NCBI GenBank assembly: GCA_023078555.1
Contig: CM041199.1
Location: 9,119,315 to 9,183,314 of the forward strand
Direction of reading: 5' to 3'
From: Ulva prolifera
Taxonomy: Eukaryota > Chlorophyta > Ulvophyceae > Ulvales > Ulvaceae
DNA length: 64,000 nucleotides
Shown piece by piece: positions 12,722-27,500 of the stretch. Both the position numbers and the translations under genes were made by a program. Below the pieces are notes generated by a model. It was not told where the DNA came from. It was given only the letters and a program-made list of their open reading frames with translations, and searched no databases. Position 1 is the stretch's first letter, and every line of letters begins with the position of its first letter.

Positions 12722-15700
12722 GTGGCTTAAGCAACTCCCAAGCCTGTCTACGCAACTCCCAAGCATGTCTAGTCTACTCCCAAGCATGTTTGCGCAGAAA
12801 CCAGGTGGGTTAAGCAACTCCCAAGTCTGTCAAGGCAACTCCCAAGCCCGACTAGTCAACTCCCAAGCATGTTTTCGTAGAAACCAAGTCGTTCAAGCAA
12901 CTCCCAAGCCTGTATAGGCAACTCCCAAGCATGTTTGCATAGATACCAGGTGGCTTAAGCAACTCCCAAGCCTGTCTCGGCAACTCCCAATCATGTTTGC
13001 ATAGATACCAAGTGGCTTAAGCAACTCCCAAGCCTGTCTCGGCTACTCCCAAGCATGTTTGCATAGATACCAGGTGGCTTAAGCAACTCCCAAGCCTGTC
13101 TAGGCAACTCCCAAGCATAATTGCATAGATACCAGGTTGCTTAAGCAACTCCCAAGCCTGTCTACGCAACTCCCAAGCATGTCTAGTCAACTCCTCAGCA
13201 TGTTTGCGTAGAAACAAAGTCGTTTTAGCAACTCCCAAGCATGTCTAGTCAACTCCCAAGCATAATTGCATAGATACCATGTGGCTTAAGCAACTCCCAA
13301 GCATGTCTAGTCAAGTCCAAAGCACGTTTGCGTAGAAACCAGGTGGCTTAAGCAACTCCCAAGCCCGTCTAGGCAACTCCCAAGCATAATTGCATAGATA
13401 CCATGTGGCTTAAGCAACTCCCAAGCCTGTCTACGCAACTCCCAAGCATGTCTAGTCTACTCCCAAGCATGTTTGCGCAGAAACCAGGTGGGATAAGCAA
13501 CTCCCAAGTCTGTCAAGGCAACTCCCAAGCCCGACTAGTCAACTCCCAAGCATGTTTTTGTAGAAACCAAGTCGTTCAAGCAACTCCCAAGCCTTTATAG
13601 GCAACTCCCAAGCATTTTTGCATAGATACCAGGTGGCTTAAGCAACTCCCAAGCCTGTCTCGGCAACTCCTAAGCATATTTGCGTAGAAACCTGGTGGCT
13701 TTAGCAACTCCCAAGCCCGTCTAGGTAACTCCCAAGCATGTTTGCGTAGAAACCTGGTCGCTTAAGCAACTCCCAAGCCTGTCTAGGCAACTCCCAAGCA
13801 TAATTGCATAGATACCAGGTGGCTTAAGCAACTCCCAAGCCTGTCTAGGCAACTCCCAAGCATAATTGCATAGATACCAGGTGGCTTAAGCAACTCCCAA
13901 GCCTGTCTAGGCAACTCCCAAGCATAATTGCATAGATACCAGGTGGCTTAAGCAACTCCCAAGCCTGTCTACGCAACTCCCAAGCATGTCTAGTCAACTC
14001 CACAGCATGTTTGCGTAGAAACAAAGTCGTTTTAGCAACTCCCAAGCATGTCTAGTCAACTCCCAAGCATAATTGCATAGATACCATGTGGCTTAAGCAA
14101 CTCCCAAGCATGTCTAGTCAAGTCCCAAGCATGTTTGCGTAGAAACCAGGTGGCTTAAGCAACTCCCAAGCCTGTCTAGGCAACTCCCAAGCATGATTGC
14201 ATAGATACCAGGTGGCTTAAGCAACGCCCAAGCCTGTCTAGTCAACTCCCAAGCATGTTAGCGTAGAAACCAGGTGGCTTAAGCAACTCCCAAGCCGGTC
14301 TAGTCAACTCCCAAGCACGTTTGCGTAGAAACCAGGTGGCTTAAGCAACTCCCAAGCCTGTCTAGGCAACTCCCAAGCATAATTGCATAGATACTAGGTG
14401 GCTTAAGCAACTCCCAAGCCTGTCTACGCAACTCCCAAGCATGTCTAGTCTACTCCCAAGCATGTTTGCGCAGAAACCAGGTGGGTTAAGCAACTCCCAA
14501 GTCTGTCAAGGCAACTCCCAAGCCCGACTAGTCAACTCCCAAGCATGTTTTCGTAGAAACCAAGTCGTTCAAGCAACTCCCAAGCCTGTATAGGCAACTC
14601 CCAAGCATGTTTGCATAGATACCAGGTGGCTTAAGCAACTCCCAAGCCTGTCTCGGCAACTCCCAATCATGTTTGCATAGATACCAAGTGGCTTAAGCAA
14701 CTCCCAAGCCTGTCTCGGCTACTCCCAAGCATGTTTGCATAGATACCATGTGGCTTAAGCAACTCCCAAGCCTGTCTACGCAACTCCCAAGCATGTCTAG
14801 TCAACTCCCAAGCATGTTTGCGTAGAAACAGAGTCGTTTTAGCAACTCCCAAGCATGTCTAGTCAACTCCCAAGCATAATTGCATAGATACCATGTGGCT
14901 TAAGCAACTCCCAAGCATGTCTAGTCAAGTCCCAAGCATGTTTGCGTAGAAACCAGGTGGCTTAAGCAACGCCCAAGCCTGTCTAGTCAACTCCCAAGCA
15001 TGTTAGCGTAGAAACCAGGTGGCTTAAGCAACTCCCAAGCCGGTCTTGTCAACTCCCAAGCACGTTTGCGTAGAAACCAGGTGGCTTAAGCAACTCCAAA
15101 GCCTGTCTAGGCAACTCCCAAGCATAATTGCATAGATACCAGGTTGCTTAAGCAACTCCCAAGCCTGTCTAGGCAACTCCCAAGCATAATTGCATAGATA
15201 CCAGGTTGCTTAAGCAACTCCCAAGCCTGTCTACGCAACTCCCAAGCATGTCTAGTCAACTCCTCAGCATGTTTGCGTAGAAACAAAGTCGTTTTAGCAA
15301 CTCCCAAGCATGTCTAGTCAACTCCCAAGCATAATTGCATAGATACCATGTGGCTTAAGCAACTCCCAAGCATGTCTAGTCAAGTCCCAAGCACGTTTGC
15401 GTAGAAACCAGGTGGCTTAAGCAACTCCCAAGCCCGTCTAGGCAACTCCCAAGCATAATTGCATAGATACCATGTGGCTTAAGCAACTCCCAAGCCTGTC
15501 TACGCAACTCCCAAGCATGTCTAGTCTACTCCCAAGCATGTTTGCGCAGAAACCAGGTGGGATAAGCAACTCCCAAGTCTGTCAAGGCAACTCCCAAGCC
15601 CGACTAGTCAACTCCCAAGCATGTTTTTGTAGAAACCAAGTCGTTCAAGCAACTCCCAAGCCTTTATAGGCAACTCCCAAGCATTTTTGCATAGATACCA

Positions 15701-18700
15701 GGTGGCTTAAGCAACTCCCAAGCCTGTCTCGGCAACTCCTAAGCATATTTGCGTAGAAACCTGGTGGCTTTAGCAACTCCCAAGCCCGTCTAGGTAACTC
15801 CCAAGCATGTTTGCGTAGAAACCTGGTCGCTTAAGCAACTCCCAAGCCTGTCTAGGCAACTCCCAAGCATAATTGCATAGATACCAGGTGGCTTAAGCAA
15901 CTCCCAAGCCTGTCTAGGCAACTCCCAAGCATAATTGCATAGATACCAGGTTGCTTAAGCAACTCCCAAGCCTGTCTACGCAACTCCCAAGCATGTCTAG
16001 TCAACTCCTCAGCATGTTTGCGTAGAAACAAAGTCGTTTTAGCAACTCCCAAGCATGTCTAGTCAACTCCCAAGCATAATTGCATAGATACCATGTGGCT
16101 TAAGCAACTCCCAAGCATGTCTAGTCAAGTCCCAAGCATGTTTGCGTAGAAACCAGGTGGCTTAAGCAACTCCCAAGCCTGTCTAGGCAACTCCCAAGCA
16201 TAATTGCATAGATACCAGGTGGCTTAAGCAACGCCCAAGCCTGTCTAGTCAACTCCCAAGCATGTTAGCGTAGAAACCAGGTGGCTTAAGCAACTCCCAA
16301 GCCGGTCTAGTCAACTCCCAAGCACGTTTGCGTAGAAACCAGGTGGCTTAAGCAACTTCAAAGCCTGTCTAGGCAACTCCCAAGCATAATTGCATAGATA
16401 CCAGGTGGCTTAAGCAACTCCCAAGCCTGTCTACGCAACTCCCAAGCATGTCTAGTCAACTCCCAAGCATGTTTGCGTAGAAAGCTGGTCGCTTTAGCAA
16501 CTCCCAAGCCCGTCTAGGCAACTCCCAAGCATAATTGCATAGATACCATGTGGCTTAAGCAACTCCCAAGCCTGTCTACGCAACTCCCAAGCATGTCTAG
16601 TTTACTCCCAAGCATGTTTGCGCAGAAACCAGGTGGGTTAAGCAACTCCCAAGTTTGTCAAGGCAACTCCCAAGCCCGACTAGTCAACTCCCAAGCATGT
16701 TTTCGTAGAGACCAAGTCGTTCAAGCAACTCCCAAGCCTGTATAGGCAACTCCCAAGCATGTTTGCGTAGAAACCTGGTCGCTTAAGCAACTCCCAAGCC
16801 CGTCTAGGCAACTCCCAAGCATGTTTGCGTAGAAACCTGGTCGCTTAAGCAACTCCCAAGCCTGTCTAGGCAACTCCCAAGCATAATTGCATAGATACCA
16901 GGTGGCTTAAGCAACTCCCAAGCATGTCTAGTCAACTCCCAAGCATAATTGCATAGATACCAGGTGGCTTAAGCAACTCCCAAGCCTGTCTAGTCAACTC
17001 CCAAGCATGTTTGCGTAGAAACCTGGTGGCTTAAGCAACTCCCAAGCCCGTCTAGGCAACTCCCAAGCATGTTTGCGTAGAAACCTGGTCGCTTAAGCAA
17101 CTCTCAAGCCTGTCTAGGCAACTCCCAAGCATAATTGCATAGATACCAGGTGGCTTAAGCAACGCCCAAGCCTGTCTAGTCAACTCCCAAGCATGTTAGC
17201 GTAGAAACCAGGTGGCTTAAGCAACTCCCAAGCCGGTCTAGTCAACTCCCAAGCACGTTTGCGTAGAAACCAGGTGGCTTAAGCAACTCCAAAGCCTGTC
17301 TAGGCAACTCCCAAGCATAATTGCATAGATACCAGGTGGCTTAAGCAACTCCCAAGCCTGTCTACGCAACTCCCAAGCATGTCTAGTCAACTCCTCAGCA
17401 TGTTTGCGTAGAAACAAAGTCGTTTTAGCAACTCCCAAGCATGTCTAGTCAACTCCCAAGCATAATTGCATAGATACCATGTGGCTTAAGCAACTCCCAA
17501 GCCCGACTAGTCAACTCCCAAGCATGTTTTCGTAGAGACCAAGTCGTTCAAGCAACTCCCAAGCCTGTATAGGCAACTCCCAAGCATGTTTGCGTAGAAA
17601 CCTTGTCGCTTAAGCAACTCCCAAGCCCGTCTAGGCAACTCCCAAGCATGTTTGCGTAGAAACCTGGTCGCTTAAGCAACTCCCAAGCCTGTCTAGGCAA
17701 CTCCCAAGCATAATTGCATAGATACCAGGTGGCTTAAGCAACTCCCAAGCATGTCTAGTCAACTCCCAAGCATAATTGCATAGATACCAGGTGGCTTAAG
17801 CAACTCCCAAGCCTGTCTAGTCAACTCCCAAGCATGTTTGCGTAGAAACCTGGTGGCTTAAGCAACTCCCAAGCCCGTCTAGGCAACTCCCAAGCATGTT
17901 TGCGTAGAAACCTGGTCGCTTAAGCAACTCCCAAGCCTGTCTAGGCAACTCCCAAGCATAATTGCATAGATACCAGGTGGCTTAAGCAACTCCCAAGCCT
18001 GTCTAGGCAACTCCCAAGCATAATTGCATAGATACCAGGTGGCTTAAGCAACTCTCAAGCCTGTCTACGCAACTCCCAAGCATGTCTAGTCAACTCCTCA
18101 GCATGTTTGCGTAGAAACAAAGTCGTTTTAGCAACTCCCAAGCATGTCTAGTCAACTCCCAAGCATAATTGCATAGATACCATGTGGCTTAAGCAACTCC
18201 CAAGCATGTCTAGTCAAGTCCCAAGCATGTTTGCGTAGAAACCAGGTGGCTTAAGCAACTCCCAAGCCTGTCTAGGCAACTCCCAAGCATGATTGCATAG
18301 ATACCAGGTGGCTTAAGCAACGCCCAAGCCTGTCTAGTCAACTCCCAAGCATGTTAGCGTAGAAACCAGGTGGCTTAAGCAACTCCCAAGCCGGTCTAGT
18401 CAACTCCCAAGCACGTTTGCGTAGAAACCAGGTGGCTTAAGCAACTCCCAAGCCTGTCTAGGCAACTCCCAAGCATAATTGCATAGATACCAGGTGGCTT
18501 AAGCAACTCCCAAGCCTGTCTACGCAACTCCCAAGCATGTCTAGTCTACTCCCAAGCATGTTTGCGCAGAAACCAGGTGGGTTAAGCAACTCCCAAGTCT
18601 GTCAAGGCAACTCCCAAGCCCGACTAGTCAACTCCCAAGCATGTTTTCGTAGAAACCAAGTCGTTCAAGCAACTCCCAAGCCTGTATAGGCAACTCCCAA

Positions 18701-21700
18701 GCATGTTTGCATAGATACCAGGTGGCTTAAGCAACTCCCAAGCCTGTCTTGGCAACTCCCAATCATGTTTGCATAGATACCAAGTGGCTTAAGCAACTCC
18801 CAAGCCTGTCTCGGCTACTCCCAAGCATGTTTGCATAGATACCATGTGGCTTAAGCAACTCCCAAGCCTGTCTACGCAACTCCCAAGCATGTCTAGTCAA
18901 CTCCCAAGCATGTTTGCGTAGAAAGCTGGTCGCTTTAGCAACTCCCAAGCCCGTCTAGGCAACTCCCAAGCATAATTGCATAGATACCATGTGGCTTAAG
19001 CAACTCCCAAGCCTGTCTACGCAACTCCCAAGCATGTCTAGTTTACTCCCAAGCATGTTTGCGCAGAAACCAGGTGGGTTAAGCAACTCCCAAGCCTGTA
19101 TAGGCAACTCCCAAGCATGTTTGCGTAGAAACCTGGTCGCTTAAGCAACTCCCAAGCCCGTCTAGGCAACTCCCAAGCATGTTTGCGTAGAAACCTGGTC
19201 GCTTAAGCAACTCCCAAGCCTGTCTAGGCAACTCCCAAGCATAATTGCATAGATACCAGGTGGCTTAAGCAACTCCCAAGCATGTCTAGTCAACTCCCAA
19301 GCATAATTGCATAGATACCAGGTGGCTTAAGCAACTCCCAAGCCTGTCTAGTCAACTCCCAAGCATGTTTGCGTAGAAACCTGGTGGCTTAAGCAACTCC
19401 CAAGCCCGTCTAGGCAACTCCCAAGCATGTTTGCGTAGAAACCTGGTCGCTTAAGCAACTCTCAAGCCTGTCTAGGCAACTCCCAAGCATAATTGCATAG
19501 ATACCAGGTGGCTTAAGCAACGCCCAAGCCTGTCTAGTCAACTCCCAAGCATGTTAGCGTAGAAACCAGGTGGCTTAAGCAACTCCCAAGCCGGTCTAGT
19601 CAACTCCCAAGCACGTTTGCGTAGAAACCAGGTGGCTTAAGCAACTCCAAAGCCTGTCTAGGCAACTCCCAAGCATAATTGCATAGATACCAGGTGGCTT
19701 AAGCAACTCCCAAGCCTGTCTACGCAACTCCCAAGCATGTCTAGTCAACTCCTCAGCATGTTTGCGTAGAAACAAAGTCGTTTTAGCAACTCCCAAGCAT
19801 GTCTAGTCAACTCCCAAGCATAATTGCATAGATACCATGTGGCTTAAGCAACTCCCAAGCCCGACTAGTCAACTCCCAAGCATGTTTTCGTAGAGACCAA
19901 GTCGTTCAAGCAACTCCCAAGCCTGTATAGGCAACTCCCAAGCATGTTTGCGTAGAAACCTTGTCGCTTAAGCAACTCCCAAGCCCGTCTAGGCAACTCC
20001 CAAGCATGTTTGCGTAGAAACCTGGTCGCTTAAGCAACTCCCAAGCCTGTCTAGGCAACTCCCAAGCATAATTGCATAGATACCAGGTGGCTTAAGCAAC
20101 TCCCAAGCATGTCTAGTCAACTCCCAAGCATAATTGCATAGATACCAGGTGGCTTAAGCAACTCCCAAGCCTGTCTACGCAACTCCCAAGCATGTCTAGT
20201 CAACTCCTCAGCATGTTTGCGTAGAAAAAAAGTCGTTTTAGCAACTCCCAAGCATGTCTAGTCAACTCCCAAGCATAATTGCATAGATACCATGTGGCTT
20301 AAGCAACTCCCAAGCATGTCTACGCAACTCCCAAGCATGTCTAGTCTACTCCCAAGCATGTTTGCGCAGAAACCAGGTGGGTTAAGCAACTCCCAAGTCT
20401 GTCAAGGCAACTCCCAAGCCCGACTAGTCAACTCCCAAGCATGTTTTCGTAGAAACCAAGTCGTTCAAGCAACTCCCAAGCCTGTATAGGCAACTCCCAA
20501 GCATGTTTGCATAGATACCAGGTGGCTTAAGCAACTCCCAAGCCTGTCTTGGCAACTCCCAATCATGTTTGCATAGATACCAAGTGGCTTAAGCAACTCC
20601 CAAGCCTGTCTCGGCTACTCCCAAGCATGTTTGCATAGATACCATGTGGCTTAAGCAACTCCCAAGCCTGTCTACGCAACTCCCAAGCATGTCTAGTCAA
20701 CTCCCAAGCATGTTTGCGTAGAAAGCTGGTCGCTTTAGCAACTCCCAAGCCCGTCTAGGCAACTCCCAAGCATAATTGCATAGATACCATGTGGCTTAAG
20801 CAACTCCCAAGCCTGTCTACGCAACTCCCAAGCATGTCTAGTCTACTCCCAAGCATGTTTGCGCAGAAACCAGGTGGGATAAGCAACTCCCAAGTCTGTC
20901 AAGGCAACTCCCAAGCCCGACTAGTCAACTCCCAAGCATGTTTTTGTAGAAACCAAGTCGTTCAAGCAACTCCCAAGCCTTTATAGGCAACTCCCAAGCA
21001 TTTTTGCATAGATACCAGGTGGCTTAAGCAACTCCCAAGCCTGTCTCGGCAACTCCTAAGCATATTTGCGTAGAAACCTGGTGGCTTTAGCAACTCCCAA
21101 GCCCGTCTAGGTAACTCCCAAGCATGTTTGCGTAGAAACCTGGTCGCTTAAGCAACTCCCAAGCATGTCTAGGCAACTCCCAAGCATAATTGCATAGATA
21201 CCAGGTGGCTTAAGCAACTCCCAAGCCTGTCTAGTCAACTCCCAAGCATGTTTGCGTAGAAACCAGGTGGCTTAAGCAACTCCCAAGCCCGTCTAGGCAA
21301 CTCCCAAGCATGTTTGCGTAGAAACCTGGTCGCTTAAGCAACTCCCAAGCCTGTCTAGGCAACTCCCAAGCCTGTCTAGTCAACTCCCAAGCATGTTTGC
21401 GTAGAAACCTGGTGGCTTAAGCAACTCCCAAGCCCGTCTAGGCAACTCCCAAGCATGTTTGCGTAGAAATCTGGTCGCTTAAGCAACTCCCAAGCCTGTC
21501 TAGGCAACTCCCAAGCATAATTGCATAGATACCAGGTGGCTTAAGCAACTCCCAAGCCTGTCTAGGCAACTCCCAAGCATAATTGCATAGATACCAGGTG
21601 GCTTAAGCAACTCCCAAGCCTGTCTACGCAACTCCCAAGCATGTCTAGTCAACTCCTCAGCATGTTTGCGTAGAAACAAAGTCGTTTTAGCAACTCCCAA

Positions 21701-24515
21701 GCATGTCTAGTCAACTCCCAAGCATAATTGCATAGATACCATGTGGCTTAAGCAACTCCCAAGCATGTCTAGTCAACTCCCAAGCATGTTAGCGTAGAAA
21801 CCAGGTGGCTTAAGCAACTCCCAAGCCGGTCTAGTCAACTCCCAAGCACGTTTGCGTAGAAACCAGGTGGCTTAAGCAACTCCAAAGCCTGTCTAGGCAA
21901 CTCCCAAGCATAATTGCATAGATACCAGGTGGCTTAAGCAACTCCCAAGCCTGTCTACGCAACTCCCAAGCATGTCTAGTCAACTCCCAAGCATGTTTGC
22001 GTAGAAAGCTGGAGGCTTTAGCAACTCCCAAGCCCGTCTAGGCAACTCCCAAGCATAATTGCATAGATACCATGTGGCTTAAGCAACTCCCAAGCCTGTC
22101 TACGCAACTCCCAAGCATGTCTAGTCTACTCCCAAGCATGTTTGCGCAGAAACCAGGTGGGTTAAGCAACTCCCAAGTCTGTCAAGGCAACTCCCAAGCC
22201 CGACTAGTCAACTCCCAAGCATGTTTTCGTAGAGACCAAGTCGTTCAAGCAACTCCCAAGCCTGTATAGGCAACTCCCAAGCATGTTTGCGTAGAAACCT
22301 TGTCGCTTAAGCAACTCCCAAGCCCGTCTAGGCAACTCCCAAGCATGTTTGCGTAGAAACCTGGTCGCTTAAGCAACTCCCAAGCCTGTCTAGGCAACTC
22401 CCAAGCATAATTGCATAGATACCAGGTGGCTTAAGCAACTCCCAAGCCTGTCTAGGCAACTCCCAAGCATAATTGCATAGATACCAGGTGGCTTAAGCAA
22501 CTCCCAAGCCCGTCTAGGCAACTCCCAAGCATGTTTGCGTAGAAACCTGGTCGCTTGAGCAACTCCCAAGCCTGTCTAGGCAACTCCCAAGCATGTTTGC
22601 GTAGAAACCTGGTCGCTTAAGCAACTCCCAAGCCTGTCTAGGCAACTCCCAAGCCTGTCTAGTCAACTCCCAAGCATGTTTGCGTAGAAACCTGGTGGCT
22701 TAAGCAACTCCCAAGCCCGTCTAGGCAACTCCCAAGCATGTTTGCGTAGAAATCTGGTCGCTTAAGCAACTCCCAAGCCTGTCTAGGCAACTCCCAAGCA
22801 TAATTGCATAGATACCAGGTGGCTTAAGCAACTCCCAAGCCTGTCTAGGCAACTCCCAAGCATAATTGCATAGATACCAGGTGGCTTAAGCAACTCCCAA
22901 GCCTGTCTACGCAACTCCCAAGCATGTCTAGTCAACTCCTCAGCATGTTTGCGTAGAAACAAAGTCGTTTTAGCAACTCCCAAGCATGTCTAGTCAACTC
23001 CCAAGCATAATTGCATAGATACCATGTGGCTTAAGCAACTCCCAAGCATGTCTAGTCAAGTCCCAAGCATGTTTGCGTAGAAACCAGGTGGCTTAAGCAA
23101 CTCCCAAGCCTGTCTAGGCAACTCCCAAGCATAATTGCATAGATACCAGGTGGCTTAAGCAACGCCCAAGCCTGTCTAGTCAACTCCCAAGCATGTTAGC
23201 GTAGAAACCAGGTGGCTTAAGCAACTCCCAAGCCGGTCTAGTCAACTCCCAAGCACGTTTGCGTAGAAACCAGGTGGCTTAAGCAACTCCAAAGCCTGTC
23301 TAGGCAACTCCCAAGCATAATTGCATAGATACCAGGTGGCTTAAGCAACTCCCAAGCCTGTCTACGCAACTCCCAAGCATGTCTAGTCAACTCCCAAGCA
23401 TGTTTGCGTAGAAAGCTGGAGGCTTTAGCAACTCCCAAGCCCGTCTAGGCAACTCCCAAGCATAATTGCATAGATACCATGTGGCTTAAGCAACTCCCAA
23501 GCCTGTCTACGCAACTCCCAAGCATGTCTAGTCTACTCCCAAGCATGTTTGCGCAGAAACCAGGTGGGTTAAGCAACTCCCAAGTCTGTCAAGGCAACTC
23601 CCAAGCCCGACTAGTCAACTCCCAAGCATGTTTTCGTAGAGACCAAGTCGTTCAAGCAACTCCCAAGCCTGTATAGGCAACTCCCAAGCATGTTTGCGTA
23701 GAAACCAGGTGGCTTAAGCAACTCCCAAGCCCGTCTAGGCAACTCCCAAGCATGTTTGCGTAGAAACCTGGTCGCTTAAGCAACTCCCAAGCCTGTCTAC
23801 GCAACTCCCAAGCATGTCTAGTCAACTCCTCAGCATGTTTGCGTAGAAACAAAGTCGTTTTAGCAACTCCCAAGCATGTCTAGTCAACTCCCAAGCATAA
23901 TTGCATAGATACCATGTGGCTTAAGCAACTCCCAAGCATGTCTAGGCAACTCCCAAGCATAATTGCATAGATACCAGGTGGCTTAAGCAACTCCCAAGCC
24001 TGTCTAGTCAACTCCCAAGCATGTTTGCGTAGAAACCAGGTGGCTTAAGCAACTCCCAAGCCCGTCTAGGCAACTCCCAAGCATGTTTGCGTAGAAACCT
24101 GGTCGCTTAAGCAACTCCCAAGCCTGTCTAGGCAACTCCCAAGCCTGTCTAGTCAACTCCCAAGCATGTTTGCGTAGAAACCTGGTGGCTTAAGCAACTC
24201 CCAAGCCCGTCTAGGCAACTCCCAAGCATGTTTGCGTAGAAATCTGGTCGCTTAAGCAACTCCCAAGCCTGTCTAGGCAACTCCCAAGCATAATTGCATA
24301 GATACCAGGTGGCTTAAGCAACTCCCAAGCCTGTCTAGGCAACTCCCAAGCATAATTGCATAGATACCAGGTGGCTTAAGCAACTCCCAAGCCTGTCTAC
24401 GCAACTCCCAAGCATGTCTAGTCAACTCCTCAGCATGTTTGCGTAGAAACAAAGTCGTTTTAGCAACTCCCAAGCATGTCTAGTCAACTCCCAAGCATAA
24501 TTGCATAGATACCAT
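12722..24515. repeat. Higher-order repeat copy B (11,794-base unit)
   Basis: Direct tandem partner of the preceding block, abutting it head to tail. Similarity continues to about 24536, where AGCCTGTCTACG in the first copy is replaced by AGCATGTCTAGTC. The only difference noticed near the junction is an A-run at 12650-12657 (GAAAAAAAG), which reads GAAACAAAG at the matching place near 24447. Confidence 0.9.
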
Positions 24516-27500
24516 GTGGCTTAAGCAACTCCCAAGCATGTCTAGTCAAGTCCCAAGCATGTTTGCGTAGAAACCAGGTGGCTTAAGCAACTCCCAAGCC
24601 TGTCTAGGCAACTCCCAAGCATAATTGCATAGATACCAGGTGGCTTAAGCAACGCCCAAGCCTGTCTAGTCAACTCCCAAGCATGTTAGCGTAGAAACCA
24701 GGTGGCTTAAGCAACTCCCAAGCCGGTCTAGTCAACTCCCAAGCACGTTTGCGTAGAAACCAGGTGGCTTAAGCAACTCCAAAGCCTGTCTAGGCAACTC
24801 CCAAGCATAATTGCATAGATACCAGGTGGCTTAAGCAACTCCCAAGCCTGTCTACGCAACTCCCAAGCATGTCTAGTCAACTCCCAAGCATGTTTGCGTA
24901 GAAAGCTGGAGGCTTTAGCAACTCCCAAGCCCGTCTAGGCAACTCCCAAGCATAATTGCATAGATACCATGTGGCTTAAGCAACTCCCAAGCCTGTCTAC
25001 GCAACTCCCAAGCATGTCTAGTCTACTCCCAAGCATGTTTGCGCAGAAACCAGGTGGGTTAAGCAACTCCCAAGTCTGTCAAGGCAACTCCCAAGCCCGA
25101 CTAGTCAACTCCCAAGCATGTTTTCGTAGAGACCAAGTCGTTCAAGCAACTCCCAAGCCTGTATAGGCAACTCCCAAGCATGTTTGCGTAGAAACCTTGT
25201 CGCTTAAGCAACTCCCAAGCCCGTCTAGGCAACTCCCAAGCATGTTTGCGTAGAAACCTGGTCGCTTAAGCAACTCCCAAGCCTGTCTAGGCAACTCCCA
25301 AGCATAATTGCATAGATACCAGGTGGCTTAAGCAACTCCCAAGCATGTCTAGTCAACTCCCAAGCATAATTGCATAGATACCAGGTGGCTTAAGCAACTC
25401 CCAAGCCTGTCTAGTCAACTCCCAAGCATGTTTGCGTAGAAACCTGGTGGCTTAAGCAACTCCCAAGCCCGTCTAGGCAACTCCCAAGCATGTTTGCGTA
25501 GAAACCTGGTCGCTTGAGCAACTCCCAAGCCTGTCTAGGCAACTCCCAAGCATAATTGCATAGATATCAGGTGGCTTAAGCAACTCCCAAGCCTGTCTAG
25601 GCAACTCCCAAGCATAATTGCATAGATACCAGGTGGCTTAAGCAACTCCCAAGCCTGTCTACGCAACTCCCAAGCATGTCTAGTCAACTCCTCAGCATGT
25701 TTGCGTAGAAACAAAGTCGTTTTAGCAACTCCCAAGCATGTCTAGTCAACTCCCAAGCATAATTGCATAGATACCATGTGGCTTAAGCAACTCCCAAGCA
25801 TGTCTAGTCAAGTCCCAAGCATGTTTGCGTAGAAACCAGGTGGCTTAAGCAACTCCCAAGCCTGTCTAGGCAACTCCCAAGCATGATTGCATAGATACCA
25901 GGTGGCTTAAGCAACGCCCAAGCCTGTCTAGTCAACTCCCAAGCATGTTAGCGTAGAAACCAGGTGGCTTAAGCAACTCCCAAGCCGGTCTAGTCAACTC
26001 CCAAGCACGTTTGCGTAGAAACCAGGTGGCTTAAGCAACTCCCAAGCCTGTCTAGGCAACTCCCAAGCATAATTGCATAGATACCAGGTGGCTTAAGCAA
26101 CTCCCAAGCCTGTCTACGCAACTCCCAAGCATGTCTAGTCTACTCCCAAGCATGTTTGCGCAGAAACCAGGTGGGTTAAGCAACTCCCAAGTCTGTCAAG
26201 GCAACTCCCAAGCCCGACTAGTCAACTCCCAAGCATGTTTTCGTAGAAACCAAGTCGTTCAAGCAACTCCCAAGCCTGTATAGGCAACTCCCAAGCATGT
26301 TTGCATAGATACCAGGTGGCTTAAGCAACTCCCAAGCCTGTCTTGAAACTCCCAATCATGTTTGCATAGATACCAAGTGGCTTAAGCAACTCCCAAGCCT
26401 GTCTAGGCAACTCCCAAGCCTGTATAGTCAACTCCCAAGCATGTTTGCGTAGAAACCAGGTGGCTTAAGCAACTCCCAAGCCCGTCTAGGCAACTCCCAA
26501 GCATGTTTGCGTAGAAACCTGGTCGCTTAAGCAACTCCCAAGCCTGTCTACGCAACTCCCAAGCATGTCTAGTCAACTCCTCAGCATGTTTGCGTAGAAA
26601 CAAAGTCGTTTTAGCAACTCCCAAGCATGTCTAGTCAACTCCCAAGCATAATTGCATAGATACCATGTGGCTTAAGCAACTCCCAAGCATGTCTAGTCAA
26701 GTCCCAAGCATGTTTGCGTAGAAACCAGGTGGCTTAAGCAACTCCCAAGCCTGTCTAGGCAACTCCCAAGCATGATTGCATAGATACCAGGTGGCTTAAG
26801 CAACGCCCAAGCCTGTCTAGTCAACTCCCAAGCATGTTAGCGTAGAAACCAGGTGGCTTAAGCAACTCCCAAGCCGGTCTAGTCAACTCCCAAGCACGTT
26901 TGCGTAGAAACCAGGTGGCTTAAGCAACTCCCAAGCCTGTCTAGGCAACTCCCAAGCATAATTGCATAGATACCAGGTGGCTTAAGCAACTCCCAAGCCT
27001 GTCTACGCAACTCCCAAGCATGTCTAGTCTACTCCCAAGCATGTTTGCGCAGAAACCAGGTGGGTTAAGCAACTCCCAAGTCTGTCAAGGCAACTCCCAA
27101 GCCCGACTAGTCAACTCCCAAGCATGTTTTCGTAGAAACCAAGTCGTTCAAGCAACTCCCAAGCCTGTATAGGCAACTCCCAAGCATGTTTGCATAGATA
27201 CCAGGTGGCTTAAGCAACTCCCAAGCCTGTCTTGAAACTCCCAATCATGTTTGCATAGATACCAAGTGGCTTAAGCAACTCCCAAGCCCGTCTAGGTAAC
27301 TCCCAAGCATGTTTGCGTAGAAACCTGGTCGCTTAAGCAACTCCCAAGCCTGTCTAGGCAACTCCCAAGCATAATTGCATAGATACCAGGTGGCTTAAGC
27401 AACTCCCAAGCCTGTCTAGTCAACTCCCAAGCATGTTTGCGTAGAAACCAGGTGGCTTAAGCAACTCCCAAGCCCGTCTAGGCAACTCCCAAGCATGTTT

